Both the position numbers and the translations under genes were made by a program. The notes below the pieces were generated by a model that did no database searches, had not been told where the DNA came from, and was given only the letters and a program-made list of their open reading frames with translations. This document shows, one piece after another, positions 8,519-17,808 of a DNA stretch of 55,614 bases. Positions within the stretch are counted from its first letter, which is position 1. Each line of letters begins with the position of its first letter. Origin of the DNA: an uncultured Prevotella sp. (GTDB lineage Bacteria > Bacteroidota > Bacteroidia > Bacteroidales > Bacteroidaceae); the NCBI GenBank assembly GCA_946612625.1, contig CAMOEW010000006.1, forward strand, positions 1 through 55,614, written 5' to 3'.

Positions 8519-10675
8519 ATGAAAAAGAATATAAAGAATTTCTGTCGTTTAGTGCTCTTCTTCGGTTTCGCAGCCGTAGGACTGAGCTCGCTCACGGCCT
8601 GCAACCCTGAGCCTGACGAGTCGGCATTGTTCACCGACACGGGTGAGACTGCCGACGATTATATCAAGCGCAAGAGCGAGTTGTCGGCTTTCAACTATAT
8701 ACTTACTCGTGTTGGTCTCGACCGCAACCTTGCTGCATACGGTCAATATACCGTGTTTGCTCCCGACAATGAAGCAATCGAGGCATACGCCGACAGTCTC
8801 TATAACGATGTCGAGGCCATAGTCCCGCACAACGGAATGAGTGATGCCACCATCGAAGGTCTTACTGACAGTTTGTGTCTTGACCTTGCTCGTTTCCACA
8901 TTTGCGCCGGACAGATCTACACCACGATCGACATGGGTGGTGCAGGTATTCCTGTTACCACTATGCTCGGCCGTGCCGTCAATACCAAGAGTGGGGCGGA
9001 CTATCAGGGTAATGTGGTAATAGAGAACGAGGCTGTCATCTATATCAAGGACAGCGTTGTTACTAATGGTATCGTACATACTCTGAACAAGGTTATTCCG
9101 AAGTCGTCGCGCTATCTTCCCAACGAGCTTGAGCACCATGAGGAATTCAGCATCTTCACCGATGCTTTACGTCTTACCGGTCTCGAAGACTCACTTATGC
9201 GATATAAGAAATTGATGGACGAAGATGATTTCGTAATTACTGATTGGAGTGATACCGACGGCAAGAAACTTTATCACCCCACAGAGTGTCTCATCAAATA
9301 TACAATCTTTGCCGAGACTGACGAAGTGTTCCGTGAAGCCGGCATCAACAATATCGACGACTTGATAGCCTACGCCAACAATGTCTATGGCTCAGCCACA
9401 GACTGGTACGACTATGCTTCCGAGATGGGATGGACCATCAACACCGAGACAGACAAGAGCAATGCCGACGCTTTCAAGCAGCGCAACAATGCCCTTAACA
9501 TGTTCGTTGCCTACCATCTTCTCTATGCCGGAATGCCGGAGACCGACCTTGTTTATGAGCAGAATGCTGCCCGTGGCTATTGGAACTATGTGAACGGCGC
9601 CGAGCCATTCGATTATTACGAGACGATGCTTCCCAATACTCTACTGAAGATATGGCAGCCGCAGCCTGGCCGTGCGCTTTACATCAACCGTTATGTGAAG
9701 TACAATACCCGCACCAATGAGGTAGGCACGATGGGTAAGGCAGGATTCCACGAGCTTGTACGTTCTGGTGTACGTATCTGGCGTACCACCGATTCGGGCC
9801 ATCCTGATACCAATATCAGTGCATACAACGGATACATCCATGCACTCCGTGGCATTCTGGTTTACGACGAGATGGTGCCGAGGAACGTTCTCAACGAGCG
9901 TCTGCGTTTCGATACCACCACATTCCTGCCAGAGTTCATCAACAACAACATCCGCATGAGAACGATGTCCGACTTCCAAGCTCTTGCTGAGTCGGGTGCA
10001 CGTGTTGCTTTCCCGAATAACTATTTTAATAATGTGGTGAGCTACAACGATGAAGTCAGCGGCAACCAGTTCCGCTACAATGTGAAGGGAGCCTACAATG
10101 CATGGCAGAGCGATACCTTCCAAGGCTGGGGCAACTACGACTTCGCAGTCAAGCTTCCTCCTCTGCCAACTGGAACCTACGAGTTCCGCATCTTCTACAC
10201 TCCTATGGGACACGGAAGTATGATGCAGTTCTATATGGGTAACTCTCGTGAAAAGAGTTCGATGATTGCTCTCGGTATTCCTCTCGACGTACGTATTGAG
10301 ATTGGCGACGAACGTATCGGCTGGACCAACTATCTTGAAGATCCCGATATGGGACTTGCTGTTGATGCCGCCATGCGCAACCGCGGTTATATGCGTGGTC
10401 TGTACAGCTATTGCGACCATCCCGAGCGTGGTGATGCAAACGTTGGAGGTGGTGTTGGTACCAATACTGACCGTAACCAGCGCTACACCAGCACCGGTAA
10501 CAACTCACTTCGCCGCATCATGGGCCGCGTTGAGTTCAAGCAAAGCGAGGAGAAGTGGTTCCGTCTGAAGAACCTCGTTTCCGACCGCCGCGACCTGAAG
10601 TGGCAGCTTGACTATGTGGAATTCGTACCTGTCAGCTGGGTTGATGACAATACCACAATGGAGGACTGGTACTAA
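8519..10675 (+). CDS. FAS1 (fasciclin) domain lipoprotein 2 with beta-rich C-terminal module
   Basis: A 718-residue predicted surface lipoprotein: signal peptide with lipobox SLTAC (Cys 28) followed by an acidic stretch (E31, D33, E34). There are two FAS1-like domains, about residues 50-200 (with YTVFAPDNEAIE) and 205-455 (with YTIFAETDEVF). After them comes a C-terminal region of about 250 residues that is not FAS1. It is rich in alternating hydrophobics, contains LPPLPTGTYEFRIFYTP, and ends in LDYVEFVPVSW. It looks like a beta-sandwich, possibly carbohydrate-binding, perhaps one of the DUF5108-type regions seen next to FAS1 domains. The following FAS1 protein has a similar module. The gene lies between the two SusCD pairs and probably serves the second. 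No catalytic residues were recognised; ligand binding is inferred. Confidence 0.85.
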   Translation: MKKNIKNFCRLVLFFGFAAVGLSSLTACNPEPDESALFTDTGETADDYIKRKSELSAFNYILTRVGLDRNLAAYGQYTVFAPDNEAIEAYADSLYNDVEAIVPHNGMSDATIEGLTDSLCLDLARFHICAGQIYTTIDMGGAGIPVTTMLGRAVNTKSGADYQGNVVIENEAVIYIKDSVVTNGIVHTLNKVIPKSSRYLPNELEHHEEFSIFTDALRLTGLEDSLMRYKKLMDEDDFVITDWSDTDGKKLYHPTECLIKYTIFAETDEVFREAGINNIDDLIAYANNVYGSATDWYDYASEMGWTINTETDKSNADAFKQRNNALNMFVAYHLLYAGMPETDLVYEQNAARGYWNYVNGAEPFDYYETMLPNTLLKIWQPQPGRALYINRYVKYNTRTNEVGTMGKAGFHELVRSGVRIWRTTDSGHPDTNISAYNGYIHALRGILVYDEMVPRNVLNERLRFDTTTFLPEFINNNIRMRTMSDFQALAESGARVAFPNNYFNNVVSYNDEVSGNQFRYNVKGAYNAWQSDTFQGWGNYDFAVKLPPLPTGTYEFRIFYTPMGHGSMMQFYMGNSREKSSMIALGIPLDVRIEIGDERIGWTNYLEDPDMGLAVDAAMRNRGYMRGLYSYCDHPERGDANVGGGVGTNTDRNQRYTSTGNNSLRRIMGRVEFKQSEEKWFRLKNLVSDRRDLKWQLDYVEFVPVSWVDDNTTMEDWY

Positions 10676-10719
10676 TTGAGAAATTACATTGACAACCTAC
10701 AATAGAAAATCAAAGAGAT

Positions 10720-12471
10720 ATGAAAATAATTAAATCCATAAGGTACATGATGCTGGCAGCCGGTATGCTGACTGCCGCATCTTGCTCCGAATTCAGCGAT
10801 TACAATGCTGTGCCGACCGACCCTGTTGCTTCCGGTAACCAGACATTGTGGGAGAATATCCTTGCTGAGCCTCAGCTTTCCGACTTTGCCACGTTGGTGA
10901 AGCGTTCGGGATTTGACACATTGCTCAGTGCTCCTCGTAACTATACTGTTTTTGCTCCGGTCAATGGTACTTTCGACCCGACGGCATACGATACTCTCAC
11001 CAATTCCGAGCTGCTCTATCAGTTTGTAGGCAGCCATGTGGCCGAGTTTATGTATAATGCAACGGGAGCCTTCGATACAAAAGTTCACACCATCAACCAG
11101 AAGTCGTTCCCGTTCAAATACGGTGCAAGCGGATATACCTATGCCGGCAATCCCATCACCTCGTCAAATGTTGCCGGCAACAACGGTGTCATGCACCTGA
11201 TGAACGGTGTTGCGGTGTTCCGTCCGAATATCTATGAGTATCTTAGCATGGGAAAGGGCATCGACTCTATCAGGAATCACTTCAAGAAGTACGAACTGAC
11301 ATATCTTGACGAAGACCAGAGTGTCGAAGGTCCAATGGTCAATGGTATGCCCACGTATATCGACTCTGTGATGGTGACATACAACGTGTATGTAAACCAG
11401 ATGAATGCCCGCCTGTCCAACGAGGACAGTACCTATACGATGATTATCCCTAACGACAAGGCTTTCAACGATGCTTACGAAAACATAAAAAAGCATTACA
11501 ATTACATTCCGTCGATGAAAGTCCTCAATCCGTCTGTGTTCACTTCGGCAACCGGAACGACCACCAAGACGGTTGAGACGAAGAATGTCGATGAGTTGAG
11601 GGACTCTCTCGTCCGTAGCAGGATTATCCGCAACCTTGTATATAGCAATACCGACAAGTACAACAAGTGGCTAATCGGTAACGGCGCAAACAACGACACC
11701 ATCCGTTCTACGGTCCGTGGCAAGTATTCCGGCGACGTAGCTATTGCCAACGACTATGTTGTTGAAACTGTACAGATGAGCAATGGCTTCTCTCGTATTG
11801 TCGATTCGCTTGCCTTCAAGCCGTGGGAGTGGTATAATCCTATGCTTGAGATTAACCCGTCAAACAATATCGCCAACCACTTCAACGACATCGTACACCA
11901 GATTAATTACAGTGACCCCGAGCATACTGTATTCGGTCCCAAACAGGAGTCAAGCTCGTTCCGCTATGCGTGGATAGAGCCAAATGGTGAATATTCTAAG
12001 CCGGATATCTTCGTGAATCTGCCTGGTGTGCTCTCGGGAGCATATAACTTCTACATTGTGTTCATGCCGTATTTCGTTAATCCGCGTGCTGAGTTCCTGA
12101 AGCCCAACCTGTTGAACTTCACATTGAGCTACACTGCCTCCAACGGTAATGAGACAAAATATAACTTCAGCTCGAAGTATGTAGATCCAGCAACGTCGAA
12201 GAGCAGCGATCGCAATCCACGTACTCAGAATGCCACCACAGCTTTCTCAAACAATCCGATGGTTACCGATACGTTGTGGATAGGCCAGTTCGAGTTCCCG
12301 GTATGCTACCGCGGAGTAGAGGGTGACCCAGCTCCTTGTCTGCGCATCCATTCTCCTATCAGTGTATTCAGTGCTGCTCAGAAGGCTCAATATACGCGCG
12401 ACGTCCGCATCGGAAAGATTCTTATGCGACCAGTAGAATATGATGAAAAAGAACCACTAATTAAGAAATGA
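10720..12471 (+). CDS. FAS1 (fasciclin) domain lipoprotein 3 with beta-rich C-terminal module
   Basis: A 583-residue lipoprotein with lipobox TAASC (Cys 22). FAS1-like domain one spans about residues 45-170 (with YTVFAPVNGTF) and domain two about 175-365 (with YTMIIPNDKAF). The remainder, about 370-583, is a beta-rich module. It contains DIFVNLPGVLSGAYNFYIVF and ends RDVRIGKILMRPVEY, matching the layout of the C-terminal module in the preceding FAS1 protein. The TGA stop overlaps the ATG of the second susC by four bases (ATGA), so the two are probably translationally coupled. That makes this protein a direct partner of SusC2. Its position where a surface glycan-binding protein is expected in a Sus-like operon suggests a binding role; this is inference. 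Confidence 0.85.
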   Translation: MKIIKSIRYMMLAAGMLTAASCSEFSDYNAVPTDPVASGNQTLWENILAEPQLSDFATLVKRSGFDTLLSAPRNYTVFAPVNGTFDPTAYDTLTNSELLYQFVGSHVAEFMYNATGAFDTKVHTINQKSFPFKYGASGYTYAGNPITSSNVAGNNGVMHLMNGVAVFRPNIYEYLSMGKGIDSIRNHFKKYELTYLDEDQSVEGPMVNGMPTYIDSVMVTYNVYVNQMNARLSNEDSTYTMIIPNDKAFNDAYENIKKHYNYIPSMKVLNPSVFTSATGTTTKTVETKNVDELRDSLVRSRIIRNLVYSNTDKYNKWLIGNGANNDTIRSTVRGKYSGDVAIANDYVVETVQMSNGFSRIVDSLAFKPWEWYNPMLEINPSNNIANHFNDIVHQINYSDPEHTVFGPKQESSSFRYAWIEPNGEYSKPDIFVNLPGVLSGAYNFYIVFMPYFVNPRAEFLKPNLLNFTLSYTASNGNETKYNFSSKYVDPATSKSSDRNPRTQNATTAFSNNPMVTDTLWIGQFEFPVCYRGVEGDPAPCLRIHSPISVFSAAQKAQYTRDVRIGKILMRPVEYDEKEPLIKK

Positions 12472-15400
12472 TGATGAAGAGCACAATCATGAATATATTG
12501 CATAATGCCAGTCTCAGACTGATGTTTTGCACAGTGGCATTAAGCCTCTCGTCTGTTCCTGTTTTCGCTCAGGATGAAGCCGACGAGGCATCTGAAGAGG
12601 AAGCCACCGTAAAGAAGCCTGTCCGCAAGGTGCCTCAGGTGAACTATCCCACAGTGACTGTAAAAGGTGTCGTTACCGACATAGCCACGAAGAAACCCGT
12701 GGCCGGTGTTCAGCTCCAGGCCCTTGGCAACATCCGCTATACAGCGATGACCGATGAGGATGGCAGCTTTGCCATCAAGGTTCCTGAGTTTACAACGGCA
12801 TTGTACGTACACTCGCCCGGTTATCAGAACCAGCAGGTAGGTATTATCGCCGGTGCCGATGGTCAGGAAGTAGAGGTGAAACTTCTGAAGGATGTCTTCA
12901 ATCCGATGTACGGCAAGGGCACCGAGATTACAGCTAAGGCTGAGGCTAAAATCGACCATATTGCCATTTCCGTAGAAGACGAGGTAAGCTCGAAACTTGG
13001 TGCTGACATGCGTACAGTGATGCGTTCAGGTATCATCGATGCCGGAGCACAGATGTACATCCGTGGTCTCAGCAGTATTACAGCCAACTCTCAGCCGCTG
13101 GTCATCGTTGACGGTGTCGAGGTGGATATGCAGTATGACCGCTACTCCCTTCATGAAGGTCAGTTCAACAATGTACTCGCAACCATCTCTCCAGATGATA
13201 TTGAGAAGGTGACGGTGTTGAAGAATGCTACGGCACTCTACGGCGCACGTGGTGCCAATGGTGTGGTTCTTATTGACACGAAGCGTGGTAAGTCGATGGC
13301 TACGCGCATCGATGCCAACATTTCTGTTGGTGTTATCACCGTTCCCAAGCTTCCTACGATGATGAATGGCGAGCAGTACCGTTTATATGCTTCCGAGCTG
13401 CTCGGTACCATGGAGGGTGTTCCTGAGCGCCATATCAAATTCCACTTCCTTGATGATAATCCCAACGGATATTATTACAACTGGTATCATAACGACACCG
13501 ACTGGTCTAAAGAGGTGTATAAGTCAGGCTTTACCCAGAATTATTCTGTCAACGTTCAGGGTGGTGACGATATCGGTATGTATAACCTCTCTGTGGGCTA
13601 TATGGACGGCAAGTATGCTGCCAAGGGCAATGAGATAGAGCGCATGAACCTGCGTTTCAACACCGACATCAACATCACTCAGTCATTGAAGACAAAGTTC
13701 GACATCTCTATCTCCCGTGTTAACAATGATGTCCTCGACAATGCCATCCAGAGCGACTTCAGCAAGGGCACGGTAACGTCGCCAAATGTACTTGGGCTTA
13801 TAAAGTCGCCATTAGTGACTCCTTATCAGTACAGCGAGACGCTCAACGGCGGTCTTGGCGGATTCACCGACCTGGAGTCCGACTACGATGATATCTTCCG
13901 TCAGGTTGAGACTTTCGACGGAGAATATGGTCTTGCCAACCCGCTGACCATTATCAGCAAGGGTGAAGGCAACAACAAGAACCGTGCCGAGACAACATAT
14001 TTCACGGTACGTTTAGAGCCTACCTACCAGATTTCTCACGACTTCAAGCTCTCAGCCATGCTGAACTATTCTCTGAACCGTCATTCAGAGCGTTACTTCC
14101 GTCCCTACGGCAATGTGCCGTCGTTCAATCTTGAGGGTATAGGTCGTGTGTATGCCATGACACGTTCGCTGTTCTCAAAGGACAACAACTTTGTTGCCAA
14201 GCTACAGTTAGACTGGAACCACCAGTTTGGCCGCCATACCCTTGCAGCCTTTGCCGGTGCTCGCTTCAGTACTTTCTCCTACGACAATTCCGACGCTTCT
14301 GTTCAGTCGTCGGCTCCTGAGACCAGCGACAAGGACCCAAACCTCTCCTGGTCTGGCTACAGACTGATTGGCGGCTCGAGCGACACTTGGCGTCAGATGC
14401 AGTGGTTCGGCAACTTTGACTATAACTACATGAACCGCTATTTTGCCACTGTTACTCTGCTCGGTGAGTCGAACAGCCGTTTCGGAAAGGCAGCCGATGG
14501 CGGCATCAAGATGTTCGGCGTAAAGTGGGCTATCTTCCCGAGTGTCCAGTTAGGATGGGTACTCACCAATGAGAAGTGGTTCCCGAAGAAGAGCTTTGTC
14601 AACTATCTGAAAGTAAATGCCGGTTATGACATGAGCGGTAACGACGGTATCTCCAATTATGCCGCACGTACATCTTACTCTGTTGTCCGCTTCAACAACA
14701 ATGCTATCGGTACGCAGCTCACCAATGTGGGCAACGACCTTATCAAGTGGGAAACCACCAATAAGTTCAACTTCGGAGTTGCAGCCAACCTGTTTGACAA
14801 CCGCGTAGGTTTCCGCTTCGACTACTTCATCCACAATACCAAGGATTTGCTGACTCAACGTGCCTTCTCTAATCCTATCGGAGGTATCAATCTCTATTGG
14901 AGCAATGGCGGTAAGCTGAAGAACACAGGCTATGAGATTGCCATCAGCGGCAAGCCTGTCGTTGGCAAGGACTGGAATGTTGAAGTAGGTGCCACTATTG
15001 GTCACTATAAGAACGAGATAAAGGAACTTCCCGACAACTTTGTAAAGACACAGTCGATTTATGGTGACAACAACATCCTCACCGAGGTTGGTAATCCGGT
15101 AGGTGTGTTCTACGGCTATCAGACAGCAGGTGTGTTCGCATCTGACGAGGAAGCTCGTTTGGCAGGCAATGGCACATATCTCTATATGGAAGACGATGCT
15201 CTTGCCCATCATGACTTCAAGGCCGGCGACGTTCACTTCGTTGACCAGAATGGCGACGGCAAGATAGACGCCCAGGACAAGGTTGTCATCGGCGACCCGA
15301 ACCCGTCGGTATATGGTAACATCTTCGCCAACGTGTTCTGGAAGCGTTTCTCGCTCGCTATAGGTTTCAACTACAGCTTAGGCAACGACATCTATAACTA

Positions 15401-15800
15401 CCAACGCTCAATCCTCACCTCTGGTTCGAACTTCTTCAATCAGCAGGTAAGCGAGGTAGGTCGTTGGCGTCATGAGAATCAGGCAGCAACTCTGCCGCGT
15501 GCCGTCTTCGGCGACCCGATGGGCAACAACCGCTTCAGCGACCGCTGGATCGAGGATGGCTCTTATCTTCGTCTGAAGACTCTGAAACTTGCGTATGCCA
15601 TTCCTATACCAAACTCTTGGACCAACTGGCTGCAAGGTCTCTCGGTATGGGCTGAGGCTCAGAATCTGTTCACTATCACCAAGTATCTTGGCAGTGATCC
15701 GGAGTTGTCAAACGGCTATGGAGTGCTCTATCAGGGTATAGACACCGGCAACCTTGCTCATTCGCGTTCATTCACTTTTGGTGTTAAGATTAATCTTTAA
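12468..15800 (+). CDS. SusC/RagA-family TonB-dependent outer-membrane transporter 2
   Basis: A 1110-residue TonB-dependent transporter. The signal peptide runs to about residue 35 (VPVFAQ). It is followed by an unusual charged linker of about 25 residues, acidic then basic (DEADEASEEE, then KKPVRK). Next come a carboxypeptidase-regulatory-like domain (about 62-145, VTVKGVVTDI), a plug (about 160-270, with MYIRGLSSI and LKNATALYGARGANGVV) and a barrel ending in FGVKINL. The start is the first of three consecutive ATG codons, overlapping the upstream FAS1 stop. The cognate susD starts 16 bases downstream. It differs clearly from SusC1 in sequence, so this is not a recent tandem duplication; the two systems may import different parts of one glycan. 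Confidence 0.95.
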   Translation: MMMKSTIMNILHNASLRLMFCTVALSLSSVPVFAQDEADEASEEEATVKKPVRKVPQVNYPTVTVKGVVTDIATKKPVAGVQLQALGNIRYTAMTDEDGSFAIKVPEFTTALYVHSPGYQNQQVGIIAGADGQEVEVKLLKDVFNPMYGKGTEITAKAEAKIDHIAISVEDEVSSKLGADMRTVMRSGIIDAGAQMYIRGLSSITANSQPLVIVDGVEVDMQYDRYSLHEGQFNNVLATISPDDIEKVTVLKNATALYGARGANGVVLIDTKRGKSMATRIDANISVGVITVPKLPTMMNGEQYRLYASELLGTMEGVPERHIKFHFLDDNPNGYYYNWYHNDTDWSKEVYKSGFTQNYSVNVQGGDDIGMYNLSVGYMDGKYAAKGNEIERMNLRFNTDINITQSLKTKFDISISRVNNDVLDNAIQSDFSKGTVTSPNVLGLIKSPLVTPYQYSETLNGGLGGFTDLESDYDDIFRQVETFDGEYGLANPLTIISKGEGNNKNRAETTYFTVRLEPTYQISHDFKLSAMLNYSLNRHSERYFRPYGNVPSFNLEGIGRVYAMTRSLFSKDNNFVAKLQLDWNHQFGRHTLAAFAGARFSTFSYDNSDASVQSSAPETSDKDPNLSWSGYRLIGGSSDTWRQMQWFGNFDYNYMNRYFATVTLLGESNSRFGKAADGGIKMFGVKWAIFPSVQLGWVLTNEKWFPKKSFVNYLKVNAGYDMSGNDGISNYAARTSYSVVRFNNNAIGTQLTNVGNDLIKWETTNKFNFGVAANLFDNRVGFRFDYFIHNTKDLLTQRAFSNPIGGINLYWSNGGKLKNTGYEIAISGKPVVGKDWNVEVGATIGHYKNEIKELPDNFVKTQSIYGDNNILTEVGNPVGVFYGYQTAGVFASDEEARLAGNGTYLYMEDDALAHHDFKAGDVHFVDQNGDGKIDAQDKVVIGDPNPSVYGNIFANVFWKRFSLAIGFNYSLGNDIYNYQRSILTSGSNFFNQQVSEVGRWRHENQAATLPRAVFGDPMGNNRFSDRWIEDGSYLRLKTLKLAYAIPIPNSWTNWLQGLSVWAEAQNLFTITKYLGSDPELSNGYGVLYQGIDTGNLAHSRSFTFGVKINL

Positions 15801-15816
15801 TGTGGAATTACGAAAT

Positions 15817-17739
15817 ATGAAAAAGCTAAATAAGTTTATCAGCATTTTGTGCATATCCTGCGCAAGCTTCTCCTGTTCAGACATGATGGAGACAGAGACA
15901 CCTATTCTGAACATCGAGCCCGAAATCAGCCAGAAGAGCGACTCTGCCTTCTATGCGTTCGGTATATTGACAGCTATGCAGCAGGTCGCCGACCAGTATG
16001 TGTTCCAAGGCGAGTTGCGTGGCGACTTGCTGAAGGTTGTGCCTGGTATTACCGACAAGAACCTTCAGAGTCTTGCCGACTTCTCTGCCACTACGGAAAA
16101 CAAGTATGACAGTGCTTATGCTTACTACCGTATCATCAACAATTGCAACTATTATATTGCGAAGGCCGACACCAGCCTCTATACTGGTGCTACGAATGTT
16201 GTAATCCGGCAGTATGCTGCAACCCTTGCTATTCGTGCCTGGGCATACATGCAGTTGGCGCGTAACTACGGCAAGGTTCCGTTCTATACGACTCCTCTGA
16301 CCGCAATCTCACAGATTGAGAGCAACTCATTTCCCGAGCTCGATATCTATGGTATCGTAGAGCAGCTGGCTCCTGAGCTTGAGAAGTTCACAGGCTTTGA
16401 GGTGCCCACACTCCACGACAGCTACAGGAGTACATCGGGAGCCGGCACACAGCGTTGGGGCAGCCAGAGTGCCAAGACCTACCGTCCGTCGGCTTGTTTT
16501 ATTCCTGTGGATGTCATCCTCGGCGAGATGTATCTTGAAACCGAGAAATACGACCAGGCCGCTCGCCATTATATCACCTATCTCACGAAGGTTGCTCCCG
16601 ATGTGAACCAACGCTCAAGCATATATCTTGCTCCGTTGCGCGAGAAGGGCTCTTTCGGCTTTGGACGTTTCGCGTCTGCCGGCAGCACCTTGCCCGACCC
16701 GTCTGTCATTGCAGTGAACTATATAACAGGTACTCCGTGGTCAGCAATTTTTGGCCTGAATTCTGTCAACGACATCATCACCTATATCCCGATGGCTGTC
16801 AATTCGCAGAGCGGCACTACCACCAATGTGCCTTATGCTTTCGGATTCGACTATTATTCTGACAGCAAGAGTGAGCCTTATCTGGAAAAGATACAGCTTC
16901 TTCCGTCGTCGGCTATGAACACACTCTCCGACTCGACAGAATATTATTACTACTACCGTACGTCGAAGACCAGTACGCTGACACAGTTTGACAGTGTAGC
17001 CATTGCCAACTGTGGCGACATGCGTATGCGCAGTGTTACTAACTATCAGATTAGCGCCGACAGCACGACCGAGTCGATTGACAAGTACAAGTACGGAAAC
17101 ATCGTTCTTTACCGCACGAGCACCATCCTGCTTCACCTTGCCGAGGCATTCAACCGTCTGAATATGCCGGATGCAGCCTTTGCAATCCTGAAGGACGGTA
17201 TCAGTTCGGCACTGAAGAGCACCAATTCTGCCGGAAGCTATGTCTGTGCCTACATGGACTCGACAACCATCGTCACTCTCGACCGCGACTATCAGCTGTT
17301 CAATGAAAAGTTTACAGAAGACTATGCATTGGGTATCCACTGTCATGGTGCCGGGGTTGCAGCGAGCGACCTTACTCGCACCAACGTATATAAGCCTGGC
17401 AGTTCGCTTTATACACTCGACCGCATGGTTGGCAAGAAACTTTCTCAGCTTACCGGTACTTTCGGAACATACATCGGCACAACCCGTCAGGACACTATCA
17501 ATGCCGTCGAGGATATTCTCTGCGACGAGTATGCACTTGAGCTTGCTTTCGAGGGCAGCCGCTACTACGACCTTATGCGTCTGGCGCGCCACAAGAATGT
17601 ATCAAGCCCCGGCACCTATCCGTCAAACTTCGGCAGTCTGTGGCTCGACGAGAAGATTCGCAGTGCACGTCAGTCCGACGGTATGTCACTGAGCAAGAGC
17701 CTTGTGACCGAGTCAAACTGGTATCTGCCATTTAAGTAA
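15817..17739 (+). CDS. SusD/RagB-family nutrient-binding outer-membrane lipoprotein 2
   Basis: A 640-residue SusD-like protein. An in-frame start at 15754 would lie inside the susC coding region and give no signal peptide. The ATG at 15817, 16 bases after susC, gives MKKLNKFISI and a lipoprotein leader with Cys at 12, 15 and 20; C20 (FSCSD) is the likeliest lipidation site. Family features are ATLAIRAWAYMQLARNYGKVP in the TPR-like core and the C-terminal ELAFEGSRYYDLMRLARH. It is longer than SusD1, with a Ser/Thr- and Tyr-rich middle (about residues 320-420). It is expected to cap SusC2 and bind the substrate. A strong terminator follows it. Confidence 0.93.
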   Translation: MKKLNKFISILCISCASFSCSDMMETETPILNIEPEISQKSDSAFYAFGILTAMQQVADQYVFQGELRGDLLKVVPGITDKNLQSLADFSATTENKYDSAYAYYRIINNCNYYIAKADTSLYTGATNVVIRQYAATLAIRAWAYMQLARNYGKVPFYTTPLTAISQIESNSFPELDIYGIVEQLAPELEKFTGFEVPTLHDSYRSTSGAGTQRWGSQSAKTYRPSACFIPVDVILGEMYLETEKYDQAARHYITYLTKVAPDVNQRSSIYLAPLREKGSFGFGRFASAGSTLPDPSVIAVNYITGTPWSAIFGLNSVNDIITYIPMAVNSQSGTTTNVPYAFGFDYYSDSKSEPYLEKIQLLPSSAMNTLSDSTEYYYYYRTSKTSTLTQFDSVAIANCGDMRMRSVTNYQISADSTTESIDKYKYGNIVLYRTSTILLHLAEAFNRLNMPDAAFAILKDGISSALKSTNSAGSYVCAYMDSTTIVTLDRDYQLFNEKFTEDYALGIHCHGAGVAASDLTRTNVYKPGSSLYTLDRMVGKKLSQLTGTFGTYIGTTRQDTINAVEDILCDEYALELAFEGSRYYDLMRLARHKNVSSPGTYPSNFGSLWLDEKIRSARQSDGMSLSKSLVTESNWYLPFK

Positions 17740-17755
17740 ACACTCTATACGCAAA

Positions 17756-17787
17756 ATGCCGCCGCATTAAAACGGCGGCATTTTTTT
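17756..17787 (+). terminator. Strong Rho-independent terminator after susD2
   Basis: A 9-bp perfect GC-rich stem, ATGCCGCCG (17756-17764) with CGGCGGCAT (17773-17781), and an 8-base loop are followed by a run of T (17781-17787). It ends the FAS1/SusCD transcription unit. The next start codon is at 17809, only 21 bases later, so it may act as a partial terminator inside a larger unit. Confidence 0.9.
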
Positions 17788-17808
17788 CCTGAAAAAATCA
17801 CTGATACA

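Noticed and set aside
15754..15816. Upstream start of SusD2 inside susC2
   Set aside because: It would destroy the lipoprotein signal. The extra residues are susC2 sequence in another frame.
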